From assembly GCF_001721295.1 (NCBI RefSeq), contig NZ_MDDS01000046.1, forward strand, positions 1 to 64,000: 64,000 nucleotides of DNA. Reading direction: 5' to 3'. This stretch comes from Sphingomonas turrisvirgatae. GTDB lineage: Bacteria > Pseudomonadota > Alphaproteobacteria > Sphingomonadales > Sphingomonadaceae. The notes beneath the pieces were generated by a model, which ran no database searches, was not told the origin of the DNA, and saw only the letters and a program-made list of their open reading frames with translations. Below are positions 26,773-38,148 of this stretch, one piece after another. The first letter of the stretch is position 1, and each line of letters begins with the position of its first letter. The translations under genes were made by a program, and so were the position numbers.

Positions 26773-27686
26773 CCGCTCTTGAGCAACGACCAGAACCGCC
26801 GCAGTGGCGGGTTATCGTTTCCCGGATCACGATACGCCGTCAGCGGCACCAGGGCGTCGTCCGCCTCGCTGGCGAGCGGCACCGCCACCACACCTTCAGG
26901 CAGCCGCCCCAGATCGGATTCGATCATCAAGGTGATGCCGAGGCCCATGCCCACCATGGATAGCGCCGTCTCCCTGCTGATAAAATGAGACCGGGTAGCG
27001 AGACTCCGACCTGGGCCAGCAAGCCTCGCCGCCAATAGCTGAAGGGCCTCGGGTCCGGCCCCCCGCCCAGACACAAGAAAATCCTCGTCTTCGACATCAG
27101 CCCACGCAATGTCAGCGTTCGTGGCCAAGGGGTGATCCGCGATCAGGACGACGTGGAGACGCTCGCGCCATAGCGGCATTGGTTCGCCGAGTTTGACGTC
27201 GGGAGCGCCCAGCAGCACGGCCATGTCGATCGCCCGCGAACTTATGCCCTCAACCATCTGCGATCGATCCCCCTCCACGATCTGGAGATCGACCTCGGGA
27301 TGTTCCGCTGTGTAGGCGGCAAGCGCGTCGCGCAGGCGGCCCGTCGAGAGCGAAGTATAGAGGCCGAGCGTCAACCGGCCGGCGACACCGCGGCTGATTG
27401 CTCCGGCATTGGCGACCGCGAGATCCAGCACGCGCAGCGCCTCACGGGCCTGGTCGAAAAAGATCAGGCCCGCTTGGGTCGGCTCCACACCCTCCGAAGA
27501 GCGGTGGAACAACGACACGGTGAGAACGTCTTCGAGTGTGCGCAGCCGGTGGCTCAGTGCCGACTCGCTGATGCCGATCACGGAGGCGGCGCGGCGAAGA
27601 CTTCGATGTTCGGCAATGGAAAGCGCCAAGCGAATGGACGCCAGATCGAGGCCAAGGCGGCGACTGGGTTTTACGCCAGCCGTCAT
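26739..27686 (-). CDS. LysR-family regulator
   Basis: A 315-aa regulator. The winged HTH is at about residues 14-72 (IRLALSIAEHRSLRRAASVI, GISESALSHRLRTLEDVLTV), followed by a LysR substrate-binding domain (RLTLGLYTSLSTGRLRDALA ... VPLASEADDALVPLTAYRD). A LysR gene at the end of the trb operon is common in this ICE family. Its ligand is unknown. A T-N11-A palindrome lies 43 bp upstream of its start. It overlaps the end of the DUF2274 gene by 34 bp in convergent orientation. Confidence 0.88.
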   Translation of the reverse strand: MTAGVKPSRRLGLDLASIRLALSIAEHRSLRRAASVIGISESALSHRLRTLEDVLTVSLFHRSSEGVEPTQAGLIFFDQAREALRVLDLAVANAGAISRGVAGRLTLGLYTSLSTGRLRDALAAYTAEHPEVDLQIVEGDRSQMVEGISSRAIDMAVLLGAPDVKLGEPMPLWRERLHVVLIADHPLATNADIAWADVEDEDFLVSGRGAGPEALQLLAARLAGPGRSLATRSHFISRETALSMVGMGLGITLMIESDLGRLPEGVVAVPLASEADDALVPLTAYRDPGNDNPPLRRFWSLLKSGYVEPSPSPEG

Positions 27687-27728
27687 TTGACACCCAAGAT
27701 CGACATCGCCAGCTTACTCATACACGCC

Positions 27729-27747
27729 AATTATCAGCACGATAATT
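27729..27747. promoter_or_regulatory. LysR-type box upstream of the LysR gene
   Basis: AATTATC-agcac-GATAATT is a perfect 7-bp inverted repeat fitting the T-N11-A rule of LysR sites. It lies between the LysR start (27686) and the end of the DUF499 gene (27774), so it most likely serves LysR autoregulation. Confidence 0.5.
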
Positions 27748-27773
27748 TTGCGATGCTTAAGGGTTGATGACCT

Positions 27774-30700
27774 TTACTCGATACTTTTGTCGATGAACCC
27801 CAAAGTGTTAGCGTTCTCGATGAGCGTGCGGACTTTTGCCCGATCGAGGCCTCCCGGCACCTCCGCATCAATCTCCAGCTTCAGCGTCACTTCGCTGCCC
27901 GGGATCGTCGTGAGTTGCTCCACGATCGCTTCAACGATCTGATGGATTTCGCGCGCCGGTCGCTCGGCCGAGATCATGACGGTCCCGAAAAACCGGGTCG
28001 GCTTACGCTCCGGTGCCGGCGCATCCGGCGTTCCGTCCGAAGGACCAGCGGCCGGGGGCACACCTTCTGGACTGGCGGGAGCGCCTGCAACGGGGGGCGG
28101 GCCGGGCTGCACCGGCGCCGGACGATGCGCTTCAGCGATGTCAGGTTTGATGATGACACTGTCGCTGTCGATCACAACGGCGGCGTTGGTGGCGCGCTCG
28201 ATCGCCAGGCCCAGATAGGTGTCGGTCTTGTCGTCCCACCGCTCCGCATAGCCAAACGGCCCTGGCAGCATTCCCGTAACGGCGGCCTGCACCGTCTTCA
28301 CCAGCACAGCCTGGTTCTTAAGGCGGGGCAGGGAGGGGTAGCGGGTCAGATATTCCCACAGATCTTTGAGCGAGAGATGCGGCTTGCCGTTCCAGATGTA
28401 TTTCTGGAGGTCCCGGTCAAGGCGAGTGGGGCCAAGCTCGGGGAGCAGCCCCTCCTCCGCCACCAACTTCTTGCTTGCTCGCGCCAACAGGCCGTCCTGG
28501 GCCGGCACCTTGCCCGAAACCCACTCGACCTCGGCCTGGGCGCTCTCCTGAACGGGATAATGAAGGTAGCACCACGCCTCCTTCAGCCGGGTCCTGACGG
28601 TTTCATTGGCCTCGGTTAGCTTCGCTTTGGCCAGCGCGCTGTCGCTCTGGGTCAGGTTGAGCCGATCCGTATCGCGAACGATCTCGCCCCATGCCAAGGC
28701 CGAGCGGACGGCGTCCTTGAGGTTGTCGAGCTGCCGTGCCTCGGCCGCGATGAAGACCAGCATATTGCGATAAACGCGCGGCGTGCTGCCGCGCTGGATC
28801 AAGATCTCTTTAGCCTCGGTCAGCGCCTCGGATCCGTCGCGTCCGGTGTGGGGATGGGCGACACCCAGCACGACAGCGCGAACACCGCCCGCCTCATCGG
28901 GCACCTCCGCCGATGTCGAAGGCGCCACCTGCACGGCGTCGAAATGGCCACGGTCAGCGATGCCGTTGATGTATTTCGTCAACTCATTGTCGATGGTCAT
29001 CAAGACCAGCGCGCTCTCAAGCTGCGCGGCACGATCCGCCGCGATGCGGTTGAGGCTGGCTGACATCGAGTACCAGTACCGACCGAGGTCGGCGTGCATA
29101 AACTTGGCTTGGTTGGTCAACCGTCGCAGCGCATCACCGAAAATGGCCGGGCGCTCGCCGGGCTGGACGACGCCCAGATTGATCTGCTTGTCGTCGAGGC
29201 CCGTATTCTGCTGCTGATGGGTCGGCGCCGTACCCATGAAGATCGCCCGGGCCACGCGCCGCGTCGCTGAGTAGCGATTGAGGTTCGGCGCGGACTGATC
29301 GACTTTGTATGGCGTAGCAGCCGTGCCATCGACGTCAGCCGCGATGATCGACTGCCAACTCACATCGAGGTAGTGCAGCAGTTCAGGTTCGACCCGCGGC
29401 GAGCTGACCGAGACGCTGCCCGGCATGATCATCACGGACGGGTCACCGTTCATCCACAATTCGTGGATGACCTGCGCCATAAGCCGCAGAACGCCGCGCG
29501 TGCGCTGAAATTTTTCCAGCGAGCCCCAGCTCGTGTAGAGCTGATCGAACAGCTCCGGATGGATGGGATAGGCCTTCTCCAGCTTTCGACGATAATCTTC
29601 GTCGGCGCAGCCTTGCGGGAAGTCGTTCGAGTTCTCGCGGTAAAGCTTGGCGAACTGCTTGAGCGTATTGTCGCGATGATGGAATTTATCGCCGGGGATC
29701 TGCTTGAACAGCCGACGTCGAACGATCTCGTAGCTCTCCTCCTGCGAAGCCGGACGCCATGACGATTCCACGCGACTGAAGGTCTGCTTCAGCCGAGCCA
29801 GAGCTTCCTGGCCGCCTTCGCCGCCGACCTCGATCTGCGATGCGGGCAGCGACGCTACCAGCAATGTGCCCGGGCTCGCCTTCACGGCTTCGGTCAGCGA
29901 TTGGACGAACGAGAGGTTCGCATCAAACGAGCCGGACGGGAGACCCTCGACCCGGTAGATTTGGCGCAGATAGGCGACCCATTCGTCGATCAGGATCAGG
30001 CACGGCGAGTATTTCTTGAAGATTTCCTCGAGGAGGTTCGACCCAGGCGCGATGCCCTTCGCGTCATTCTCCGCGATCATGTCGAAGGCTTCTTCACCCC
30101 CGAGCTGCCATGCCAGCTCGCCCCAGGTCGTGCGGATTTTCCGATCGCCAGTGGCGCTGAGAACGTCTTGCGGCCCGCGCGACGTTCCGACTAGAACGGC
30201 GCGATTGATCTTGGCCGGGACCGCCAGACCATGCTCATCGAGCAGTTGATCGAGACCCGACAGATCCTGCGCCGGCGTACCGCCAGCCATATGATAGAGC
30301 GCCAGCATCGAGTGGGTCTTGCCGCCGCCAAAGTTGGTTTGCAGCTCGACCACCGGATCACCGCCGCCGCCCGACAGGCGTTTGGCGGCGCCGACAAGCA
30401 GCGTACTTAGGCCTTCGGTCAGATAGGTCCGGCTGAAGAATTGCTGTGGATCACGGTATTCTGCCGGAGCGCTGCCTGTATGAACCTTGCCGAGGTCGGC
30501 CGCGAATTCGGCCTGCTGGAATTCACCTGTCGCAACGTCCTGGTGAGGCTCGACCACTTCACGCCATGGAAAAAGGCCGGCGACAGTTTCGACAGAGATG
30601 TCCAGCCGCTGCGTCTTGCGACGCTCTTCATTCCGCTGAAGCTCGGTGAATTTCGTGCGCAGGATCGTATCGCGCATCTTGGAAAGCTGCTCGGCCGTCT

Positions 30701-31073
30701 CGCCGGCGCTGATCGCCTCCATTAGACGGCGCATGGAGTCCAGCGCGCGCTCGGCGTCATCGTAGGTGAAGGTCTCGTTATGCGAGAGCTTGTTGCGGAC
30801 GTCGACCAACTCATTGACCAAAGATCGCTCGGCGCGACCAAGCACGGCCTTGAACGCGTCCATCCAGAAGCGATCCATGGCGTTGAAGAGGGCGGCCTGA
30901 TCCCAGCCCACTTCGCCCTTACCGTTGGGTCGCAGGCCGGGCAGCTTCTCCAGCACCTGGACCTGCCAATGACCCTTAAGCGAGCTCTCCAGGCGCTTTT
31001 CGACAAAGGGGATCAGCGCCTCGGGCAGCAACTCCATACCCTCGAACACTTGCTGGCGCGTACTTTTGGCCAT
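27774..31073 (-). CDS. HEPN (Swt1-like)-DUF499 ATPase
   Basis: A 1099-aa protein, last of the defence operon. Residues about 1-125 are a Swt1-type HEPN domain with the RNase motif R-x4-H (RNKLSH, residues 93-98). Residues about 210-700 form the DUF499 P-loop ATPase: Walker A NFGGGKTHS at 247-255 and Walker B CLILIDEW at 358-365. A Pro/Ala-rich linker (about 985-1015) leads to a small C-terminal domain. DUF499 proteins occur with DUF1156 methylases in defence islands. I infer an ATPase that senses or assembles and a HEPN RNase effector; this is not shown here. The gene follows the methylase by 14 bp. Alternative: the HEPN part is only structural. Confidence 0.82.
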   Translation of the reverse strand: MAKSTRQQVFEGMELLPEALIPFVEKRLESSLKGHWQVQVLEKLPGLRPNGKGEVGWDQAALFNAMDRFWMDAFKAVLGRAERSLVNELVDVRNKLSHNETFTYDDAERALDSMRRLMEAISAGETAEQLSKMRDTILRTKFTELQRNEERRKTQRLDISVETVAGLFPWREVVEPHQDVATGEFQQAEFAADLGKVHTGSAPAEYRDPQQFFSRTYLTEGLSTLLVGAAKRLSGGGGDPVVELQTNFGGGKTHSMLALYHMAGGTPAQDLSGLDQLLDEHGLAVPAKINRAVLVGTSRGPQDVLSATGDRKIRTTWGELAWQLGGEEAFDMIAENDAKGIAPGSNLLEEIFKKYSPCLILIDEWVAYLRQIYRVEGLPSGSFDANLSFVQSLTEAVKASPGTLLVASLPASQIEVGGEGGQEALARLKQTFSRVESSWRPASQEESYEIVRRRLFKQIPGDKFHHRDNTLKQFAKLYRENSNDFPQGCADEDYRRKLEKAYPIHPELFDQLYTSWGSLEKFQRTRGVLRLMAQVIHELWMNGDPSVMIMPGSVSVSSPRVEPELLHYLDVSWQSIIAADVDGTAATPYKVDQSAPNLNRYSATRRVARAIFMGTAPTHQQQNTGLDDKQINLGVVQPGERPAIFGDALRRLTNQAKFMHADLGRYWYSMSASLNRIAADRAAQLESALVLMTIDNELTKYINGIADRGHFDAVQVAPSTSAEVPDEAGGVRAVVLGVAHPHTGRDGSEALTEAKEILIQRGSTPRVYRNMLVFIAAEARQLDNLKDAVRSALAWGEIVRDTDRLNLTQSDSALAKAKLTEANETVRTRLKEAWCYLHYPVQESAQAEVEWVSGKVPAQDGLLARASKKLVAEEGLLPELGPTRLDRDLQKYIWNGKPHLSLKDLWEYLTRYPSLPRLKNQAVLVKTVQAAVTGMLPGPFGYAERWDDKTDTYLGLAIERATNAAVVIDSDSVIIKPDIAEAHRPAPVQPGPPPVAGAPASPEGVPPAAGPSDGTPDAPAPERKPTRFFGTVMISAERPAREIHQIVEAIVEQLTTIPGSEVTLKLEIDAEVPGGLDRAKVRTLIENANTLGFIDKSIE

Positions 31074-31086
31074 CTACTCGAACCCC

Positions 31087-33927
31087 TCAGAGATCCAACC
31101 GGGTCTGGCGATCGCCACCCGTGTCGTGGATCGCCGCAGCCTGCCGAGTAAGCTCGGTCCAGACGGCGATCAACGCGTTGTAAGATGTTGCGTCCTTGGC
31201 ATCCGACCGCTTCTCGCAGATGCCGTAAAGGCAGTAGGCGAGATCCTTCACCGCATCGGCTTTCTCGGAGCCAATCTTTTTGAGCATCATCGCGGCGCTG
31301 TGCTCGCCATCAGTTTCCAGCGCCCGGATCAGATGCTGGCAGCACTCCCAGACGGTCAAATGGCCATCGCCAGCTGGATCCCAGTCGGCATCCAGTTCGT
31401 CGCGCCCAAGGATCCGGACCTTACCCGCAGAGCTCTCGACGATCCCCGCGTGCTTGACACTCTCGACGGAGATACCGCGCGCTTGGGCGATGCTGTTGGC
31501 AGAGCCGTACTCACCCGTCTTCGTCCCGTGCTGCTCGAACCAGGTAATTGCAAACCGCGTATCGGCGTCGAATTCGCCCTGAATGCCACCGAGATACTCA
31601 TCAAGCTCTCGGTTGATAAGCTGGAGTGCCGCCTTCACGCTCATGGGGCTATCGTCTGATTCAAGCACAGCTCGATAACGCGAGAACACACCCATCCCTG
31701 GGCCGATGGCGGACTGCGGCATATCCGCCGGCGCGATGTTTGCTGCCTGAAGCTCACCGATGGCGGAAGGCAGCTCCCTCTTCAAAGCGCGAATGAATTC
31801 CGCGCGGCTTATCGTCTCGGCCACTTCATCTTTCTTGCGGCAAACCAAAACAACGGAGTTGGCCAAGGCATTAGTCCCGGATGCAATCATCCTATTGGCC
31901 ATTTCAGTTCGCAAAGGCCACGTCCCAACTACAGCGTAACCAGCTTCTACGACAGCCTGCAGAAATGTCGCCCACCCAGTCGAACTGATCCCTTCCTGAG
32001 CGACTTCACTTTGCTTAAAAGCGTAATAGATCGTTGCAGGAAAATCCGACGAAGATTGCCTCGCCATATTTGCGATCGCCTCGCGCATTCCTTCCAAAAA
32101 GAATCGATCGGCCGCCTCCCGGCTGCCATGCCTGTACTGTGTTGCAACCAGCTCTTCGGCCTTGGGCGTAGCCATTACGCTGAAGCTGTCCGGAAAGACG
32201 CTTCGTATAGACCGTTTCATCCATGCAAAGAAAAAGTCTGACAAATCTGCGTATCCGATATTGTCGTAATATGGCGGATCAGTAGATATGACCACATTGT
32301 CCGGATACTCGACCGTCTGCGCATCCATTTGCCGCTCGACGCCTGCAGCGGCGGGTACGAATTTTTCAATGACCTTCGTAACCCATTCAACATTGCTGAT
32401 AAAATTTCCGCTTGCAGTCGAGAAGGGATTTCCCTCTGCAAAATCCCACGTCATCGGAATAGCTTGACGACCAAAGGTGTTCCTAAGAGCTTCCATCTTG
32501 GGAGATGAATCCCATGTACAAAGCGTGGAACCGCGATCGGCTGAGCGATTGATTGCGAACGCCAAATAGACGCTGATCGCTTCCGCGTAAGCAAAGGCAC
32601 CACTACCACCATCTCGCAATGGCGTAACATCGTCGCTATAACCTGCTCGGATCGCGTCATGGCGTATTTCGTCGCGCAACGCCTCCAGCAGGTGGCCAAA
32701 TGTGCCCAATGTCAAAATCTGGCGATCTGAAAAGAGGTGCCCCCAAGTAGAAAGTCCGTAAGCCGAGCAAACACCACCAGTGATCATCGCCCTTGTGGGC
32801 GTACTGCCTGAAAGGAATGTTTCTCTGGCGAGGGCTACCTCTTCCTGCTGCCCGGCGCTCTCAGCCAATGCCTGCATTTCGTCGGTGGGATTGCAGTAGA
32901 TTCTGCCATTTTTTCCTTCGCAAACAACCGCCATAAGCCGAGCGCCCAAGCGTCCGGCCTTCCCCTCATCTCGGACATATTCGCGCGTAACTGGCGTCTT
33001 TGATAATAGACAGATGAAATCCTGTGCCTTCCCAGCTTTAGTGCCAATAGACGAGGCAGTTAACTCTTCCTTCGAAATATCGGCATTCTTTACTTTGAAG
33101 GTATAGGTTCCGGAGGATCGGTCAACAACAGGCGAGACAATAGTCTCGCGCCCCTTCTTTGATCCCAAAATGAAAGAACTGACGAGTGGCACATGCGCGC
33201 CGCGAAAGGCCGGGTCCGGACTCGCGACCGTCCTGGCCCATATCCACGCGACCACCGATGCGCTCCCGCCGCCTTGCGCAGGCGAGAGTTGAGCCTTCGG
33301 ATATAGATGGCCGACCTTCTTCCAAGCCTCATCACGCAACCGCATACCGTAATATCTGACGTCCTCCGCCAGGGCCTCGGCGTTTCGATGGTGGTTGCGG
33401 TCGCGCGCAGACGGGTGCGCAGGCTCTTTTCCAGCGAAGCGTGCCGGAATCTCAATCATCGCCTTGCCGATCGTTACAGCGACGGGGTTGAGGTCAGACC
33501 CGTACGCAGCCAGCCCCAGTCGCTGGGCTTCAAGAGGTATCGATCCACCGCCAGAAAACGGATCGTACACCGGGGGTAGCTTTCCACCACAACTCTTCCT
33601 GATTTCAGCTCGGGCTCGCTCAAGAACCTCTTCGTTCGTTGAGTTTTCCCACAGGACTAAATCCTCCATGATTTTGAAGAGACGTTGACGCTCGTTATCT
33701 ACCGCAACTTCTGTCGTAAACTGATCCGGCAGGCTTGAAGGGTCATCCACAAGCTGAGCGAAGAGCACTGCGCGACAAGCCGCGAGCGGTCGCCTCGCCC
33801 ACCAAAGGTGCAGCGTTGAGGGATGACCATGTCGGATCGATTTTTCTCGCGCCGATGCGGCGTTGATTGCCTCGAGCGGGATCGCGACCTCGATGAGCTT
33901 CTTTTTGTAGTTATTGGTCGAGGTCAT
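31087..33927 (-). CDS. DUF1156 adenine-specific DNA methyltransferase
   Basis: A 946-aa methylase. The DUF1156 region is at the N-terminus (KKKLIEVAIPLEAINAASAR, HPSTLHLWWARRPLAACRAV); SAM motif I is YDPFSGGGSIPLEA at about 121-134; the catalytic DPPY is at 550-553 (STDPPYYDN). It should modify adenines and mark self DNA. The family often has a Zn-ribbon near residue 235, but here the place reads SPDPAFRGAHVPLV with no cysteines. The middle of the gene looks less GC-rich than its neighbours, a sign of separate origin. It overlaps the GHKL gene by 17 bp. Confidence 0.88.
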   Translation of the reverse strand: MTSTNNYKKKLIEVAIPLEAINAASAREKSIRHGHPSTLHLWWARRPLAACRAVLFAQLVDDPSSLPDQFTTEVAVDNERQRLFKIMEDLVLWENSTNEEVLERARAEIRKSCGGKLPPVYDPFSGGGSIPLEAQRLGLAAYGSDLNPVAVTIGKAMIEIPARFAGKEPAHPSARDRNHHRNAEALAEDVRYYGMRLRDEAWKKVGHLYPKAQLSPAQGGGSASVVAWIWARTVASPDPAFRGAHVPLVSSFILGSKKGRETIVSPVVDRSSGTYTFKVKNADISKEELTASSIGTKAGKAQDFICLLSKTPVTREYVRDEGKAGRLGARLMAVVCEGKNGRIYCNPTDEMQALAESAGQQEEVALARETFLSGSTPTRAMITGGVCSAYGLSTWGHLFSDRQILTLGTFGHLLEALRDEIRHDAIRAGYSDDVTPLRDGGSGAFAYAEAISVYLAFAINRSADRGSTLCTWDSSPKMEALRNTFGRQAIPMTWDFAEGNPFSTASGNFISNVEWVTKVIEKFVPAAAGVERQMDAQTVEYPDNVVISTDPPYYDNIGYADLSDFFFAWMKRSIRSVFPDSFSVMATPKAEELVATQYRHGSREAADRFFLEGMREAIANMARQSSSDFPATIYYAFKQSEVAQEGISSTGWATFLQAVVEAGYAVVGTWPLRTEMANRMIASGTNALANSVVLVCRKKDEVAETISRAEFIRALKRELPSAIGELQAANIAPADMPQSAIGPGMGVFSRYRAVLESDDSPMSVKAALQLINRELDEYLGGIQGEFDADTRFAITWFEQHGTKTGEYGSANSIAQARGISVESVKHAGIVESSAGKVRILGRDELDADWDPAGDGHLTVWECCQHLIRALETDGEHSAAMMLKKIGSEKADAVKDLAYCLYGICEKRSDAKDATSYNALIAVWTELTRQAAAIHDTGGDRQTRLDL

Positions 33928-36900
33928 AAACCAGCCTGTAGGTTGCGGGGTGGATGGTCATTTCGCCCCCGTCGCGCAGCGCGCGCAGACGGCTTCCCGT
34001 CATCTCGACAGGCGCACCCTCCGGGTTAAGCAGAATGAACGAATAGATTTCGGGTTTCTGGTCAACCAGGCCCCAGATGTCGGCTTCAATCTGAAGCGGT
34101 TCGCGCTCCAAGCAGTGTTCCTTCGGATAGTAATGGCATTGGAGCTCGCCGCTCGATGACCGGCGTTCCCAAGGAAATTTGGTGGCGTTGGCGCGGCTGA
34201 TCCAGCTCCCATCAGCATGGAAGAATCGGTCGTCACCATCTGCTCTATAGCCTTGGGCCAGAGCAAAGCGCGCCATGATATTCGGTCGGGGCGGCTTTGG
34301 CGCTGGGCGTGGACGACTGACGACATCCGGCTCATCTTCAGGATCCCGCATATCGTCATTGTCCGCTTCGTCGTCGTCCGTGGGCGGAGGTGCCGGCATG
34401 TCCTCTCCATCTACGACCCCGACGGTATCGATCTCGCTGACGACGCTCTCGCCAAATGCGTCATCGGACTTGGGCATCGAAGGCGAGATAGGGTCAGCAT
34501 TGTCCTGGACCGCTGGACTGTCCTGGTCAGTGACGACCATCGCTTCCGGGGCCAACGTAAAGTTCTCCTCGAGGTACGCCTTGATGTCGTCCGGCGACCG
34601 CTCGAACGCATAGGCCAGAGCCGCTCGGATATCCGGGTTGAGGGACTTGCCGATTTCCTCGGGGACGCGCTTGGCGAGCTTGGCCTTAGACAGCGGGCTG
34701 ACGAACAGTTTGCGATCAAGCCACAGCAGATCCGTCAGGCGCGCCGTCCCCGCAGGCACTCCCTCCAGGTAAGGAACGACCTCAAGCTTTGGCGCTGCCA
34801 CCCAGATGGTGTCTGCAATCACCTCAGCCAGAGCCCGCACGCGTTCGGTCTCTTCGGGTGTAGCCAGCTCGACCCTGCCGAGTTGCGTCCCGAAGGCTGT
34901 CATCCAAGGCCGTCGATCCTCGAGTCCTGGAAAAAGCGGAGATTGGTTGAAGCGCTCGTCGCAAACGGCCGAAAGCGCGGGCAATCCTGAAAACGGCGGA
35001 GCCTGAACGAGTTCGGCCGGCAGCCGCTGGAGGTCCGCGGTCTTTCGTTTGACCCAGTCGTGGAGATGGCTCCACCGTATCAGCGTCTGCATACTGAGCG
35101 CGTAGGTCAGCGTTTCAACCGGCGCCCACTCCCCCATCAAGTTCACCCAGTGCCCGCACTCCTCCCAGATGCGGATCGGGTATCGAACCAGCAGCGTCCT
35201 CACCCGACGGCCGTCCTCTGCTGACAGCACGACGCCCGATGGCAGAGTCGCGAGCCACTGCATCGCGAGATCCACGGACGGACGATCTGCTACGCCGATC
35301 CGATGCCAGAGCGTGAGATCGGCGACCGACCCACGGATCAATGCTGCGCCAGGGACATCCTCTTCATCACCGGTGAGGAACACCGAAGGTGTAGTCACCC
35401 AAGCGCCATCTTGCGACAGGATCAGCTTCTCGGCCTTGAAAACCTCCCTGATATTCTGGGCGTCAGCGGTCGAGCAGGTGTCCAGCATCTGGTCCAATCG
35501 CCGATACCATTTCTCGACCTCCTGAACCGGCGGCTTGGTGGATTTGGCAAGCGCGCGCAGCCGGTCGAGTAGCCTGGCAGGCCCGGTCGGCGATCGCCGA
35601 ACACCAAGCAAATCCAAGAGGGGGCGTGTTGATTCCCGATCGAGCAGACCATGAACGAACGGCTCGACGTCGATGAGCGACTCTGTCTCGGACGTGCGGC
35701 GCAGCAGCTCGGACGGAACCTGGACCACATTGCGGGTATCTGGGAGGCACGGCTTGTCACGAAGTTTGAGCAGCCATTCGGACAGCAGTGGGTCGGATGT
35801 CAGCGATCGCGTGCTGCCAGTGGTGGCCACCTGCAGAATACGGGCGCTGGAGCACCGCGACCAATATCCTTCGCGTTGGCCAAGGATGCGGGCGGCCACC
35901 TTGGCCCAGACGCCCGGATCCGTGGTGGCCGACGCCTCCCAATGCTTCCAGTACGACGCCTCGAAATCCCAATCTTCGATGACGAAATTGTCCGTGACGT
36001 AGGGATAATACAGCGCACTCTTCAGGCCCCTAGCCTGGGCGTCCGCCAGAAGCCGCGAGCGCGAGTAAATCGATCCCCGCCTGGCCACAAAAGGCGCGAA
36101 TGTCTGGAGGCCAGAGCGACCTGAACCGACCCAACGCTGCCAGTCTTCCCGCGTGCAGGAGGTGAAGCTCGACATGTAGTCCGGGTGCAGAAGCTGGGTT
36201 TCCTGGACAGCTTCCGGAAGCAAATCTTCGAGCGTCCCATCATCATCGATGAGGACCGTCTTGGCTATAGGACGAAGCTTCCGATCTGCGCAGGCGTATC
36301 GAAAGGATGCCCCCGCCGTCGCACCCAGCTTGGCCGCAATCTGGGCGATCTGTACGCACTCGGCCATCTTGGGCTGACCGGTACTGAAGTAGTCGGCGGC
36401 CACTCTTTCGACGACAGCGTTAACATCGCTGGTGTCGGAAAGGCCGATCTTCGCGAGAACGGCAAACGCCGTTTCCACGACGTCGGAGCTTGTGCCTGCG
36501 CCATCGCCCTTGTCACGGCGCTGATCGGCGAGAAAACGCGTCCAATTCTGGTTCAGGACAATCAAATGCGCGGCGAGGAACTCCCAGTCGTCGTCAGACT
36601 GAAGAAGCTTCTTCTCACCAAGCCGGACAACCTCGGATGCCGAATAGAGGACCTCCTTACCCTGGACGGGAACGATCCTGAGGCGATCGGCATCCCGGCA
36701 CTGATAACCGGTGACGTCAGGAGCGATGTAGGACCACAGGTTCAGCAAATTACGCCAGGTCGCCGGGCGGGGTAGATGGTTCGTCCGGAGGCGGTCGAGC
36801 AGGTCAGCTTTCGCGAAAGCCTCGACCAAGCCCCAGTTTACAAGCTTTGTGCGATCCTTGGCTGAGACGTGACGGCAAAGCGCCGGCCTCGACTTCTTGT

Positions 36901-38148
36901 CGAGTAATGCCATCGCTTGGTCGGCAGGCCATATCTCAAAGATCGGCAAGGGCATGACGATCGCGCTCTTGGCAGGCAAGAGTTGGCCGTCTTCCGTCAA
37001 CAGGATCGGTTGCTCCGCCACGACTTCGTCAAAAGCCAGTTCGACAATCGCTCCACACGAGCCTTCGAGGGTGGCCGCATCGCGATCCACGTCCGGCATC
37101 AGCCCATAGGCTGTCGCGCGATCCAGCGGGCTGGTGGTGGTCTGCTCAAGCCACTGCATCATCGCCCGGCCGGCCAGTTCACCGGCGCGCTTGAGCAGCC
37201 AACGGTTGGTCGGCGAAGTTTCTGGATCCTTGATCTTCAGGCGCGCCGGATCCTGGATAAACGGCGCGTTGCAGGCGAATGGGAGCGTCGTCTCCACGCC
37301 GGTTGGCAACACGACATACAGCCTGCCCCTGGCGCCGAGGACGATTTCGATCCGGCACGGGGGAAAATCCCCGCCATCCTCGGCCCCCAGCATTCGCTCC
37401 TGGCGGATTTCCTCGAGCGCCTCGGCCGGGAAGGCCTCTTCATCCGAGCGAACGAGCAAAAATGGCTCGTCAGCCTTCGCATCGAGCGCCATCCATTCGC
37501 TTCTGGGGATAGGGCCTGGCCCAAAGCTATCCCACTGCACGGCCTTGTCGCCAATCTGAAGCCGGCGAATATTCTTGAAGAACAGCAGCGACACCGGGCT
37601 TTTCAGCCATTCCTCCAGGTTTTTCTCGACATCACGCCGCAAAAAGGCGTTGGCGATCGCGACCTCGACACGCGTTCCACCCGAGGACAGTTCTTGCGCA
37701 TCGACCCAATGCGGCTCGGTGAACCGGCCGCGCTCGAACGCGACGGCCAGGGTCGGGGTGTAAAGCTCGACCCTGTCGCCGAGACTGAAGGTGCTTTTGA
37801 ACCCTATTCCGCGAAAACCGATCGTGTGTAGCGCTCGCTTGTTGGAATAGCCAAAGCGGCAAATCGAGGCGAAGTGGGCCTCGATGAAATCCTCGCCATT
37901 GTGCTGAAAAATGAAGCGATCATTCTCGATCGAGACCCGCGCCTCACTGGCGCCGGCATCGTCCGCGTTCTGCAGCAACTCAGAGAGGATATGACGCGGG
38001 CTCTGCACCTGTTTGAAAAGCTGATGCCATGGGCCAGCCAGTTCGGGATCCGCTTCAAGCTGGTCCCATCGTTTGGCCGCGCGGTCCTTGATCGGCTGAA
38101 AATAGCCCGGTGGCGCCGCGGACCTGGCCGCGCGCTCGCGTTCCGAGA

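Noticed and set aside
36917..37831. 304-aa frame on the + strand inside the GHKL gene
   Set aside because: Shadow of the minus-strand gene, whose N-box and G-box are clear.
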